The notes below the pieces were generated by a model, which searched no databases, had not been told where the DNA came from, and saw only the letters and a list, made by a program, of their open reading frames with translations. DNA of 64,000 bases from Streptomyces sp. NBC_01244. GTDB taxonomy: Bacteria; Actinomycetota; Actinomycetes; Streptomycetales; Streptomycetaceae. Shown here piece by piece: positions 7,801 to 15,165 of this stretch (position 1 is the stretch's first letter; each line of letters begins with the position of its first letter). Location of the stretch: contig NZ_CP108488.1 of assembly GCF_035987325.1 (NCBI RefSeq), positions 4,340,001 to 4,404,000 of the forward strand, in the 5' to 3' direction. The position numbers and the translations under genes are program-made.

Positions 7801-8790
7801 CTACCAGGCGAACGCCTCCGGAGCCGGCCCCGGCCCCGGGAAGACCTCGTCCAGCCCGGCCAGCACCTCCGGCGATAGCTCCAGCTCCACCGCCCGCAGC
7901 GCGGACGCGAGCTGCTCCGGCGTACGCGGACCGACGATCGGGCCGGTGACCCCGGGACGCGTCAGCAGCCAGGCCAGGGCGACCTCGCCGGGCTCCAGTC
8001 CGTGCTTGTCCAGCAGGTCCTCGTACGCCTGCACCTGCGCCCGTACGGAACTGTTCGCGAGCGCGTCCGCCGAGCGGCCGCTCGCCGTCCGCCCCGACTC
8101 CGCCGCCTTGCGGATGGCCCCGCCCAGCAGCCCGCCGTGCAGCGGGGACCACGGGATGACGCCGAGCCCGTACGCCTCGGCCGCCGGAATGATCTCCAGC
8201 TCCGCCCGCCGCTCGGCGAGGTTGTAGAGGCACTGCTCGCTGACCAGGCCGAGCCGCCCCGAACGCGCCGCGGCCTCGTTGGCCTGGGCGATCTTCCAGC
8301 CGGGGAAGTTCGAGGAGCCGGCGTACAGCACCTTGCCCTGCTGGATCAGGACCTCGACGGCCTGCCAGATCTCCTCGAAGGGCGTCAGCCGGTCCACGTG
8401 GTGGAACTGGTAGATGTCGATGTAGTCGGTGTTCAGGCGCTTGAGGCTGGCGTCGACGGCCCGCCGGATGTTCAGCGCCGACAGGCGGTCGTAGTTGGGC
8501 CACGGGTCGCCCTCCGCGGCCATGCTCCCGTAGACCTTGGTGGCGAGGACCGTCTTCTCACGGCGTCCGCCGCCCTGGCCGAACCAGGTACCGATGATCT
8601 CCTCGGTACGGCCCTTGTTCTCGCCCCATCCGTACACGTTGGCCGTGTCGAAATAGTTGATACCGGCGTCGAGCGCCGTGTCCATGAGGGCGTGGCTCTC
8701 CGGCTCTCCCGTCTGGGGGCCGAAGTTCATGGTGCCGAGGACAAGTCGGCTGACCTTGAGACCGGTGCGTCCGAGCTGCGTGTACTCCAT
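7801..8790 (-). CDS. Aldo/keto reductase
   Basis: A 329-residue NADPH-dependent oxidoreductase with the AKR TIM-barrel. It starts MEYTQLGRTGLKVSRLVLGTM. The catalytic tetrad is visible as Asp in FDTAN, Tyr in NVYGWGENK, Lys in LATKVYG and His in YQFHHVD. The C-terminal GPRTPEQLASAL segment contributes to NADP binding. Length and spacing are normal, so the enzyme looks intact. The ATG at 8788-8790 is preceded, on its own strand, by GAAGGAG and a MerR-type dyad (8798-8832), so induction by a MerR regulator is likely. The TnpB-like island begins immediately upstream of this promoter region. Confidence 0.88.
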   Translation of the reverse strand: MEYTQLGRTGLKVSRLVLGTMNFGPQTGEPESHALMDTALDAGINYFDTANVYGWGENKGRTEEIIGTWFGQGGGRREKTVLATKVYGSMAAEGDPWPNYDRLSALNIRRAVDASLKRLNTDYIDIYQFHHVDRLTPFEEIWQAVEVLIQQGKVLYAGSSNFPGWKIAQANEAAARSGRLGLVSEQCLYNLAERRAELEIIPAAEAYGLGVIPWSPLHGGLLGGAIRKAAESGRTASGRSADALANSSVRAQVQAYEDLLDKHGLEPGEVALAWLLTRPGVTGPIVGPRTPEQLASALRAVELELSPEVLAGLDEVFPGPGPAPEAFAW

Positions 8791-8797
8791 GGGCCAC

Positions 8798-8832
8798 TAG
8801 CCAACTCCTTCGAGCCCACTCCAGGCAAGACC
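8798..8832 (-). promoter_or_regulatory. MerR-type dyad / promoter region of the aldo/keto reductase (left island flank)
   Basis: On the minus strand this reads GGTCTT, then a 20-nt imperfect palindrome (8807-8826), then AGTTGGCTA. The CTGGAGTG...CTCGAAG dyad set between -35-like and -10-like boxes resembles MerR-family operators at streptomycete aldo/keto reductase genes. A related copy sits at the other side of the TnpB-like gene (11185-11219), in the same overall orientation but with the 20-nt core inverted. Confidence 0.5.
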
Positions 8833-9146
8833 AAGACCCTCCGCATGGAGTCGGTAGCCCCTTGAGTCGGGCGATGCGCGCTCGGCCCGGCGCTTGGCGA
8901 GCGGCTTGCTCTTATGCGATGGCTCTGAGGAGTACGCGATAGTCCAACAGGCGCGCGAGGAAGGCCCTTCCTGGGAGTCCGACCCACTGGAGCAGGGGTT
9001 TTGGGCGCAGGCTGACGACTTGGTCTGCGACAGGACGAAGAGTGCAGACGTGCTGGATGGCAATCTCGAGCCGCACCAGCCCTCCACGCGTAGTCACGAT
9101 GCTGTCGCATTGCGTGATGATGGTCGGCTAATCTGCGACAGAGGGG
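8833..9146. other. Gene-free left arm of the TnpB-like island
   Basis: About 310 bp with no convincing gene. Short open frames exist on both strands (for example 8894-9190 plus and 8912-9097 minus) but lack recognisable domains. G+C is visibly lower than in neighbouring genes. This is the expected place for the left end and promoter of the transposon-derived gene that starts at 9147. Confidence 0.5.
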
Positions 9147-11168
9147 GTGACAGTGGTGCGGGCTGCTCAGACGTGCAGGTTCCGGGGTAAGAACAAGGCT
9201 CCGAAGTGGAAGAAGCCCGACGACGGGCAGGTGTCGGTGATGGTGCTGCCGCTGGCCGTCGACGATCCCGCTGACCTGGCCCGCGTGGAGAAGCTGTTCG
9301 GCGCGATGTGGGCGATCAAGCGAGCCGTCCAGCGCGATGCCCGCGCCAAGGTTGATGCCTGCTGGGTCGCGTTCCACGAGCGAGAGCGCGACGGGGTGAA
9401 GGCCGTGCGGCAGCGTCTCGGGCTGTCCCGTGAGGCCTTGGAGCGGTGTGCGTACAAGCACCTCGAAGACTCGGGGCACTTGAAGCACCACGCCTCGAAG
9501 GCCCTGGCCATGCACATGGCCGACGAGGTGTGGAACGGAGTCCAGCGCCACCTGTTCCCCGACGCCACCGGCAAGCGGCACGGCCGCCCGAAGACGGGTC
9601 GCTGGTACGACTTCACCCGCGTCCCCGGCCGCGCCCGCTCCCACACCACCGACCGCAAGTGGGAGACCTTCCGCCTCGTCGGCTCATTGCACGGCCACAC
9701 GATGGCCTACACCAACGGCGGCCGGCACACCCTTCAGCAGCCCCGCCGGATGCCAGTGCCGGCCGCACCGTCTGGCAGCGTGCCCACCGGCAACGCCACG
9801 GCGTCGCGAAAGCCGGGCACGCGAAAGGCGACGTGGTGGGACCACGCGGGACCGCTCGCCGTGGTGTTCACGGGCGGCCCGGACGGGAGCCGGGGTGACC
9901 TGGTGCTCCCGGTGCGTATCCCGCAGCAGCCCGGCCAGTGGGAGCGCGTCGAACACTTCCTGTCGAATCCCGGCCGCTGGCACAAGGTCGATCTCGTCCG
10001 CCGCCGCAGGGCATCCGCTCCGGGCGGCTGGGTGTATGAGGCGCACCTAATGACCCTCGGCCCCGGATACGCCGCCCCCGCCGTGCGGCAGATGCGCGAC
10101 CGGGCTGCTGAGATGGACCGGATCGGCGGGGTGGACGGCAACGTCTCCAACGTCTCGATCGTCTCCCTGCCCGCCGGCCTCGACCCGGCCGCCGGTGTCC
10201 CGGCCTCCACCGAGATCACCCTCAGCCCCGCCGAACGGGCTCTGCTGGAGCAGGAGGCAAAGAAGCGACGCGGACGATCTCGGGCCTTGGAGCGATCCCG
10301 CCGGGCCACCAACACTGCACAGTACGGCCTGTCGAAGAAGCAGGCCCGCCGCGCCGAGCACCGGGCCTCCAAGGGCCTGCCCGAGAAGGCTGTGACGGTA
10401 CCGGGCGGTGCCCGCGCTTCCCGGTCGGACGGGGTGCCGAAGCGGGCGTTCCGCCGTGACCGTCTGTCCACCGAGTACCGGGAGCTGCGCGCCCGCCAGG
10501 CCGAGGCGGCAGCTTCGGCCGCCGAGCGCCGCCGCCATCGCGCCCGTCTCCTCGCCCGGCAGATCATCGCCGCGCACGGCCCCGTGCTCGTGGTCGAGGA
10601 CTGCGACATCCGCACCTGGTACCGGCTGTGGGGCAAGCGACTCTCCCAGACCACACCCGGCCTGCTCATCGCTGCCCTTGAGCGCGAATGCACGGCTGCG
10701 GGCGGCCGTCTGGTACGGGCCTCCATGTGGTCGACGGCCCTGTCTCAGCACTGCCTGTGCGGCGAACGCGTGAAGAAGACCCTGCGGGACCGGGAACACA
10801 AATGCATCGCGTGCGGACTCACCGGGAAACGCGACCTCGTGTCCGCCGCCCTGGCCTCCTTCGTCCGCTTCACCGACGTGGACGACCCCAAGACCGCGTA
10901 CCTGGACACCACCGCGTCCCAGCATGCACAGATCACCTTCGCCCAAGGGCTGGAAGAAGCCCTGCGGGAGTCAACCGCACCGAGCCAGACCACCACGTCT
11001 CGTGGTGCTGGTCATGCGGCAGTCCCACGGCAACGCCGTGGGACCTCTGCTCCCCGAACCGCCGGACGGCGGTCCCGAGCGACCCCGGATGAGCCACGCC
11101 CCGTGCGTGACCACGCCGGAAAGCCCGGACACCGCCCCGGCTGCAACCCGCAGCTCACCCTCTGGTGA
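9147..11168 (+). CDS. Large TnpB/Cas12-like RuvC nuclease (solo, no TnpA)
   Basis: A 673-residue protein with a split RuvC nuclease site: Asp330 in GGVDGNVSN, Glu484 in VLVVEDCDI and Asp563 in GKRDLVSAALA. A zinc ribbon lies between the last two (Cys536, Cys538, Cys553, Cys556). That is the TnpB/IS605-OrfB/Cas12 architecture. It is much longer than the usual 370-450 residue TnpB because of an extended N-terminal domain (residues 1-310) and an Arg-rich loop (residues 365-470). The GTG at 9147 follows an AGAGGGG stretch; GTGs at 9153 and 9156 are alternatives. No TnpA transposase or CRISPR array is near. Three hairpins occupy the 3' end of the frame. All catalytic residues are intact, so activity is plausible. 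Confidence 0.8.
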   Translation: MTVVRAAQTCRFRGKNKAPKWKKPDDGQVSVMVLPLAVDDPADLARVEKLFGAMWAIKRAVQRDARAKVDACWVAFHERERDGVKAVRQRLGLSREALERCAYKHLEDSGHLKHHASKALAMHMADEVWNGVQRHLFPDATGKRHGRPKTGRWYDFTRVPGRARSHTTDRKWETFRLVGSLHGHTMAYTNGGRHTLQQPRRMPVPAAPSGSVPTGNATASRKPGTRKATWWDHAGPLAVVFTGGPDGSRGDLVLPVRIPQQPGQWERVEHFLSNPGRWHKVDLVRRRRASAPGGWVYEAHLMTLGPGYAAPAVRQMRDRAAEMDRIGGVDGNVSNVSIVSLPAGLDPAAGVPASTEITLSPAERALLEQEAKKRRGRSRALERSRRATNTAQYGLSKKQARRAEHRASKGLPEKAVTVPGGARASRSDGVPKRAFRRDRLSTEYRELRARQAEAAASAAERRRHRARLLARQIIAAHGPVLVVEDCDIRTWYRLWGKRLSQTTPGLLIAALERECTAAGGRLVRASMWSTALSQHCLCGERVKKTLRDREHKCIACGLTGKRDLVSAALASFVRFTDVDDPKTAYLDTTASQHAQITFAQGLEEALRESTAPSQTTTSRGAGHAAVPRQRRGTSAPRTAGRRSRATPDEPRPVRDHAGKPGHRPGCNPQLTLW

Positions 11169-11180
11169 ATTACGGATCAA
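10988..11180 (+). ncRNA. Candidate omega-RNA (guide scaffold) overlapping the 3' end of the TnpB-like gene
   Basis: Three consecutive perfect hairpins lie in the C-terminal tail region. They are 10991-11007 (7-bp stem, TCT loop), 11022-11044 (10-bp stem GTCCCACGGC, AAC loop) and 11058-11073 (7-bp stem, GA loop). The encoded tail is low-complexity (Arg, Ala, Pro, Thr) and lies beyond the last RuvC residue, as if the DNA were selected for RNA structure and not protein. TnpB guide RNAs are known to overlap the 3' end of tnpB and run to the right end of the element. Boundaries here are inferred. Confidence 0.5.
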
Positions 11181-11184
11181 GTCT

Positions 11185-11219
11185 TAGCCAACTGCCTGGA
11201 GTGCGCTCGAAGCAAGACC
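11185..11219 (-). promoter_or_regulatory. MerR-type dyad, right flank of the TnpB-like island
   Basis: On the minus strand this reads GGTCTTG, then CTTCGAGCGCACTCCAG, then GCAGTTGGCTAAG. A palindromic core of this kind between -35-like and -10-like boxes is the layout of MerR-activated promoters. TAGCCAACT and AAGACC match the left flank (8798-8832) in direct orientation, while the 20-nt core matches it best (18 of 20) as its reverse complement. Confidence 0.45.
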
Positions 11220-11236
11220 CGCCCGTGAAGCGCGTG

Positions 11237-11929
11237 TTACGTGTCCTGCCGCGGCCGGTACGGGCCCCCCAGGCCCCAGGCCTGGTGCAGGACCGCCGCG
11301 AACTCCCCCGCCAGGCGGTGCTCGCCGCAGGCGTTGGGGTGCGTGCCGTCGTAGGTGTCCCGGTCGATCTCGTACGCCTCCGGGCGGGCGGCCAGCAGGA
11401 TCGGCGAAGCGGGGGTCGACAGGTCGGCGACCGCCTTGCCGAGCAGCTCGTTGAAGAGCTCGACCTGCTGCGCGAAGGGCGCGTCGTCCCGGGCCCGGAC
11501 GTTGGGTATGACGGGCAGCAGGACCATCCGTATCCCGGGCCGGGCGGCGCGGGCCTCCGCGATGAACCGGCGGACGTTGGCGGCGGTGCCCTCGGCGGAG
11601 GTGTAGAAGCCCAGGTCGATCAGCCCGAGGGAGACCAGCAGCAGGTCGGCCCCGCAGGAGCGGACGGCGGGCCCGATGAGCGGGGCCATGTGCTGCCAGC
11701 CCTCGCCCCAGCCGGCCAGGTGGCGGCGGGCGTCGGCGGGGAAGCCCGGGTCGGCGTAGGCCTCGCTGGTCGGCGCGTCCGCGAGGGCGTCGTAGAGGCC
11801 GCTGCGCGGGCCGACGATCTCGTACGGGCCGCCGAAGGTGGTGTCGAGGTGCTGCCACATCCGATAGCGCCAGGTGTAGTCGCCGGCGCATCCGACGGTC
11901 ATGGAATCCCCGACGAACATGAAACGCAT
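11237..11929 (-). CDS. SGNH/GDSL hydrolase family protein
   Basis: A 230-residue esterase-fold protein starting at ATG 11927-11929. The nucleophile block is GDSMTVG (residues 7-13) and the catalytic Asp/His block is YDGTHPN near residue 200. Together with LLLVSLGLIDLG in block III position these define the SGNH hydrolase fold. There is no signal peptide from this start, so it is probably cytoplasmic. The substrate is unknown; family members cleave acyl, acetyl or thioester bonds. The frame remains open upstream, but the earlier residues are alanine-rich noise that overlaps the divergent secreted-protein gene. It is about 75 bp from that divergent gene. Confidence 0.8.
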   Translation of the reverse strand: MRFMFVGDSMTVGCAGDYTWRYRMWQHLDTTFGGPYEIVGPRSGLYDALADAPTSEAYADPGFPADARRHLAGWGEGWQHMAPLIGPAVRSCGADLLLVSLGLIDLGFYTSAEGTAANVRRFIAEARAARPGIRMVLLPVIPNVRARDDAPFAQQVELFNELLGKAVADLSTPASPILLAARPEAYEIDRDTYDGTHPNACGEHRLAGEFAAVLHQAWGLGGPYRPRQDT

Positions 11930-12005
11930 CCGGTCATCTTCGCGGATCACCGGGCCGCGGCCCCTGTGATGCCGGACACGCGGGGCGGGCTGGCAGGGTA
12001 GGGGG

Positions 12006-13031
12006 ATGCGCCCGCACCTGCTGCCCCTGACCGCCGCCGCCGCTGCCGTCCTCGCCCTGCTGCCCTCGGCCGCCGCCGCCGCGGCAGGGTCGGCCGGGTC
12101 CGCGTCCGGGTCCGCCGCGTCCGGGTTCACGATCACCGACCCCCGGATCAAGGAGTCGAGCGGGCTCACGGCCAGCCGGATCCACCCCGGCGTCTACTGG
12201 ACGCACAACGACAGCGACGACGGCCCGTACGTGTACGCCGTGGACTCCGCGACCGGGAAGACGGTCGCGCGGATCACCCTGACGGGCATCGGCACACCGC
12301 GGGACATCGAGGGGATCTCGCTGGGCCCGGACGGGCGGCTGTACGTCGGTGACATCGGGGACAACCGGGGCGGCTCCTGGAACCACGTGTGGATCTACCG
12401 GTTCGCCGAGCCGAGGACGCTCCGGGACGCCACGCTCAAGGCCGAGCAGTTCACGGTGAAGTACGCCGACGGGCCGCGGAACGCGGAGGCACTGATGGTG
12501 CATCCGGTGACGGGGCGGGTGTACATCGCGAGCAAGGACGAGAAGGCCGGCGGGCTGTACGAGGGCCCGGAGTCGCTGTCCGCCTCCGGCACGAACACCT
12601 TCCGGCGGATCGGGGACGTCCCGTGGGTCACGGACGGGGCGTTCTCCCCGGACGGGGGGCGGCTCGCGCTGCGGGGGTACTTGTGGGCGAAGACGTACCC
12701 GTGGAAGGACGGGCGGCCCGCCGGGGACGGGGAGGCGGTGGCCGCGCCGTGGCAGGGGCAGGCGGAGTCCGTGACGTACACGGCGGACGGGACGACGCTG
12801 ATGTTCGGGGCGGAGGGGGCGAACAGCCGGGTCGTCGCCGTGCCGGTCGCGGCCGCCGCGAAGCCGTCGGCGTCGGGGTCCGCCCCCGTTTCCGGTGCTC
12901 CGGCTCCTTCCCCGGGCGCGCCCGCCGCCCCCGACGGCGGAAGCTTCACGAAGGGCGCGCTCGTCCTGGTCGCGGCCCTGACCCTCACCCTTGCCGCGAA
13001 GCGGCTCCTCCGCCGCCGCCCCAAGCCCTGA
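12006..13031 (+). CDS. Secreted, membrane-anchored beta-propeller-like protein
   Basis: A 341-residue protein with a Sec signal peptide (residues 1-29, ending in AAAAAAG). The luminal domain has repeated blade-like motifs: YWTHNDSDDG, GPDGRLYVGDIGDNR, HPVTGRVYIASKDE, FSPDGGRLALR and TADGTTLMFG. A Pro/Ala/Ser linker (about residues 285-312) leads to a C-terminal helix and an RRRPKP tail, so it stays anchored outside the cell. Streptomycetes have many such WD40-like proteins of unknown role. No enzyme signature is visible. It diverges from the SGNH hydrolase gene about 76 bp away. Confidence 0.65.
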   Translation: MRPHLLPLTAAAAAVLALLPSAAAAAAGSAGSASGSAASGFTITDPRIKESSGLTASRIHPGVYWTHNDSDDGPYVYAVDSATGKTVARITLTGIGTPRDIEGISLGPDGRLYVGDIGDNRGGSWNHVWIYRFAEPRTLRDATLKAEQFTVKYADGPRNAEALMVHPVTGRVYIASKDEKAGGLYEGPESLSASGTNTFRRIGDVPWVTDGAFSPDGGRLALRGYLWAKTYPWKDGRPAGDGEAVAAPWQGQAESVTYTADGTTLMFGAEGANSRVVAVPVAAAAKPSASGSAPVSGAPAPSPGAPAAPDGGSFTKGALVLVAALTLTLAAKRLLRRRPKP

Positions 13032-13075
13032 CCCTCCGGGGCGGGGCCGGGTGCGGGTGCGGGTGGGTGGGCCCT

Positions 13076-13290
13076 GCGGGGCGAAGTCCCCTACCCGCCC
13101 TTCCACCGTTCCCCGGGCGCTGCCCGGACCCCTCCTGGGGCTTCCGCCCCAGACCCCGGTCCTCAAACGCCGGACGGCTGAAAAACCCGAACGCCAGCGG
13201 GCACGTGCGGTCCGACGCCGGCAAAATCCAGCCCCTCCGGCGTTTGAGGAGCAGGGGTCCGGGGACTGGTCCCCGGCAACGGCGCCGCGC
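13076..13290. repeat. Composite REP-like repeat between convergent genes
   Basis: It begins with the GCGGGGCGAAGTCCCC module shared with 30847 and 46601. Inverted CTCAAACGCCGGA copies at 13162-13174 and 13236-13248 can pair over 13 bp. A GGGGACTGGTCCCC hairpin follows near 13262. It lies between the convergent secreted-protein and flotillin genes, so it probably terminates both. Confidence 0.65.
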
Positions 13291-13299
13291 CGCTGCGGC

Positions 13300-14802
13300 T
13301 CAGGCTCCCTGGATCGGGATCTGGTGGGAGGTCGCGGGAGAGGATCCGTTGGTCGGAGCTTCCGTGGGAGGCGTCGGCTGGGACATCGTCGACAGGAGTT
13401 GGCGGGCCAGGCCAAGGCCCGTGCCGCCCATCGTCAGGGCCTTCGCAAACATCTCCGACATGCCCTCCGCCCCGTTGAGCAAGATCATGTGCTCTACGTT
13501 GCCGAAGGCACCCGCTCCCGCCTCCACGATCGCCGGCCAGTTCTCGGCGAGCTGCTGCGCGACCACCGCCTCCTGGTTCTCCGCCAGCGCGGCGGCCCGC
13601 GCCTGGATGGCCGCCGCCTCCGCGAGGCCCTTCGCCTTGGCGGCCTCCGCCTGCGCCAGCCCGTTCGCCTGGGCCGACGCCGCCTCCGCGAGGCCCTTGG
13701 CCTGCGTCGCCGCCGCCTCCGCCTCGCCGGTCGCGCGGGTGGCCGTCGCCGCGGCCAGGCCGCGTGCCTCCGTGGCCTTCGCGTCGGCCGCGGCCGCCGT
13801 GGTCACCCGGGTCGCCTCGGCCGCGGCCGCCAGCTCCGTCTCCTTCGCCTTGGCCTGCGCCGCCGAGATGCGGGCGTCGCGGTCGGCCTCGGCCCGGGTC
13901 CGGGTCTCGTACGCCGCCGCGTCCGCCGGCTTGCGCACGTCCGCCTGGAGCTGCTGCTCGCGCCGGTGCGCCTCCAGCTCCGCCACCCGGGTCTCCTGGA
14001 CCACGACCTCCTGCCGCGCCGCCGCCTCCGACAGCGGGCCCGCCTGCCGGGCCGTCGCGGCCGCCTTGTCCCGCTCGGCCTGGTAGCCGGCCTGGAGGAT
14101 CTCGCTGTCCCGGGTGGCCTCCGACATCCGCGCGAAGGCGGCCTGTTCGGCCTCGGTGGCCCGCAGGTTGGCGTCCGCCTGGGCGATGCGCGCGTCCCGC
14201 TGGACGGCCGCCGCGTGCGGCATCGCCAGGTTCTTGATGTAGCCCGTCGGGTCCTCGATCTCGTGGATCTGGAGGGAGTCGACGATCAGGCCGAGCTTCT
14301 CCATCTCGGTCCCGCACGCGGCCCGGGTCTGCCCGGTCAGCTTCTCCCGATCGCGGATCATGTCCTCGACCGTCAGGCCGCCGACGATGGACCGCAGATG
14401 GCCGGCGAAGACGATGTGCACCCGCTCGGGCATCATCTTCTGCTGGTCCAGGAAGCGGCGGGCCGCGTTGGCGATGGACACGAAGTCGTCGCCGATCTTG
14501 AAGATGACCACGCCCTTGACCCGCAGCGGAATGCCCTGGTGGGTCACGCAGTCCACGTTCAGCTGGGTCTCGTTGAGGTCCAGCGACAGCTTCCGCACGG
14601 CCTGCACGCCGGGCATCACCATGGTTCCGCGCCCGGTGACGATCCGGAAGCCCATGCCCTCCGCGATGCCCTCGGTCTTGTGCGCGGAGCCGGAGATGAC
14701 CAGTGCCTCGTTGGGCTCGGCCACCCGCCACATGAGCTTGAACAGGCCGATCGCGGCCGCGATCGCACCCACGACAATCCCTGCCAGTACGCCGACAGAC
14801 AT
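13300..14802 (-). CDS. Flotillin family (SPFH domain) membrane scaffold protein
   Basis: A 500-residue protein starting at ATG 14800-14802, with a GGGGGAG ribosome site 6 nt upstream. A TTG two codons earlier is less likely. An N-terminal membrane helix (about residues 6-25) leads into an SPFH domain (about residues 28-200, with PNEALVISG and GIPLRVKGVVIFKIGDD). A long alanine/glutamate heptad-rich coiled coil (about residues 205-430) follows, with repeated AKGLAEAA units. Flotillins organise membrane microdomains. A small NfeD-like gene lies 127 bp upstream on the same strand, the usual partner. The C-terminal tail is Pro/Thr-rich and unstructured. Confidence 0.88.
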   Translation of the reverse strand: MSVGVLAGIVVGAIAAAIGLFKLMWRVAEPNEALVISGSAHKTEGIAEGMGFRIVTGRGTMVMPGVQAVRKLSLDLNETQLNVDCVTHQGIPLRVKGVVIFKIGDDFVSIANAARRFLDQQKMMPERVHIVFAGHLRSIVGGLTVEDMIRDREKLTGQTRAACGTEMEKLGLIVDSLQIHEIEDPTGYIKNLAMPHAAAVQRDARIAQADANLRATEAEQAAFARMSEATRDSEILQAGYQAERDKAAATARQAGPLSEAAARQEVVVQETRVAELEAHRREQQLQADVRKPADAAAYETRTRAEADRDARISAAQAKAKETELAAAAEATRVTTAAAADAKATEARGLAAATATRATGEAEAAATQAKGLAEAASAQANGLAQAEAAKAKGLAEAAAIQARAAALAENQEAVVAQQLAENWPAIVEAGAGAFGNVEHMILLNGAEGMSEMFAKALTMGGTGLGLARQLLSTMSQPTPPTEAPTNGSSPATSHQIPIQGA

Positions 14803-14929
14803 CGGCAACTCCCCCTCTTACGCGGCGGCGTTCGCCGTCGAGAAGGCGAGTGTGCGCCCGTGTCGCAGGGGCGTGAAGACGGCTGCCGAATCTTGTCGCC
14901 ATCTTGATACGAGAGGACGGGACCCCTGG

Positions 14930-15148
14930 TCAGTCGCCGTACGCGGCCATCACGTAGACCGTCCGCGGCGGCAGGTACTCGACCACCGTGACCACCGTGC
15001 CGACCGTCAGCCGGCCCGTCCCCGGCGCCGGGTGCGCGAGGAAGTGCTCGGCTCCGCCCCGGATCCGCACGATGACCTCGCCGACCAGCCCCGGCCCGAC
15101 CGTTCCGGTGACCCGGCCGTCCAGTCCCACCATGTCCGATTCCCCCAT
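14930..15148 (-). CDS. Small NfeD-like OB-fold protein, flotillin partner
   Basis: A 72-residue protein from ATG 15146-15148; ATG at 15131-15133 (MVGLDG) is an alternative. The sequence GLDGRVTGTVGPGLVGEVIVRIRGGAEHFLA...GTVVTVVEYLPPRTVYV resembles the C-terminal OB-fold (beta-barrel) domain of NfeD proteins without its membrane part. NfeD-flotillin gene pairs are widespread and their products interact at the membrane. Here the gene precedes the flotillin gene on the same strand, so co-transcription is likely. It starts about 18 bp from the ABC ATPase stop and may belong to a longer transcript. Confidence 0.6.
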   Translation of the reverse strand: MGESDMVGLDGRVTGTVGPGLVGEVIVRIRGGAEHFLAHPAPGTGRLTVGTVVTVVEYLPPRTVYVMAAYGD

Positions 15149-15165
15149 GCACCGAGCGTACGGGG

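Noticed and set aside
8894..9190. 98-codon plus-strand frame and 61-codon minus-strand frame upstream of the TnpB-like gene
   Set aside because: No recognisable domain, no ribosome site and no convincing codon bias. The first also overlaps the true tnpB-like start.
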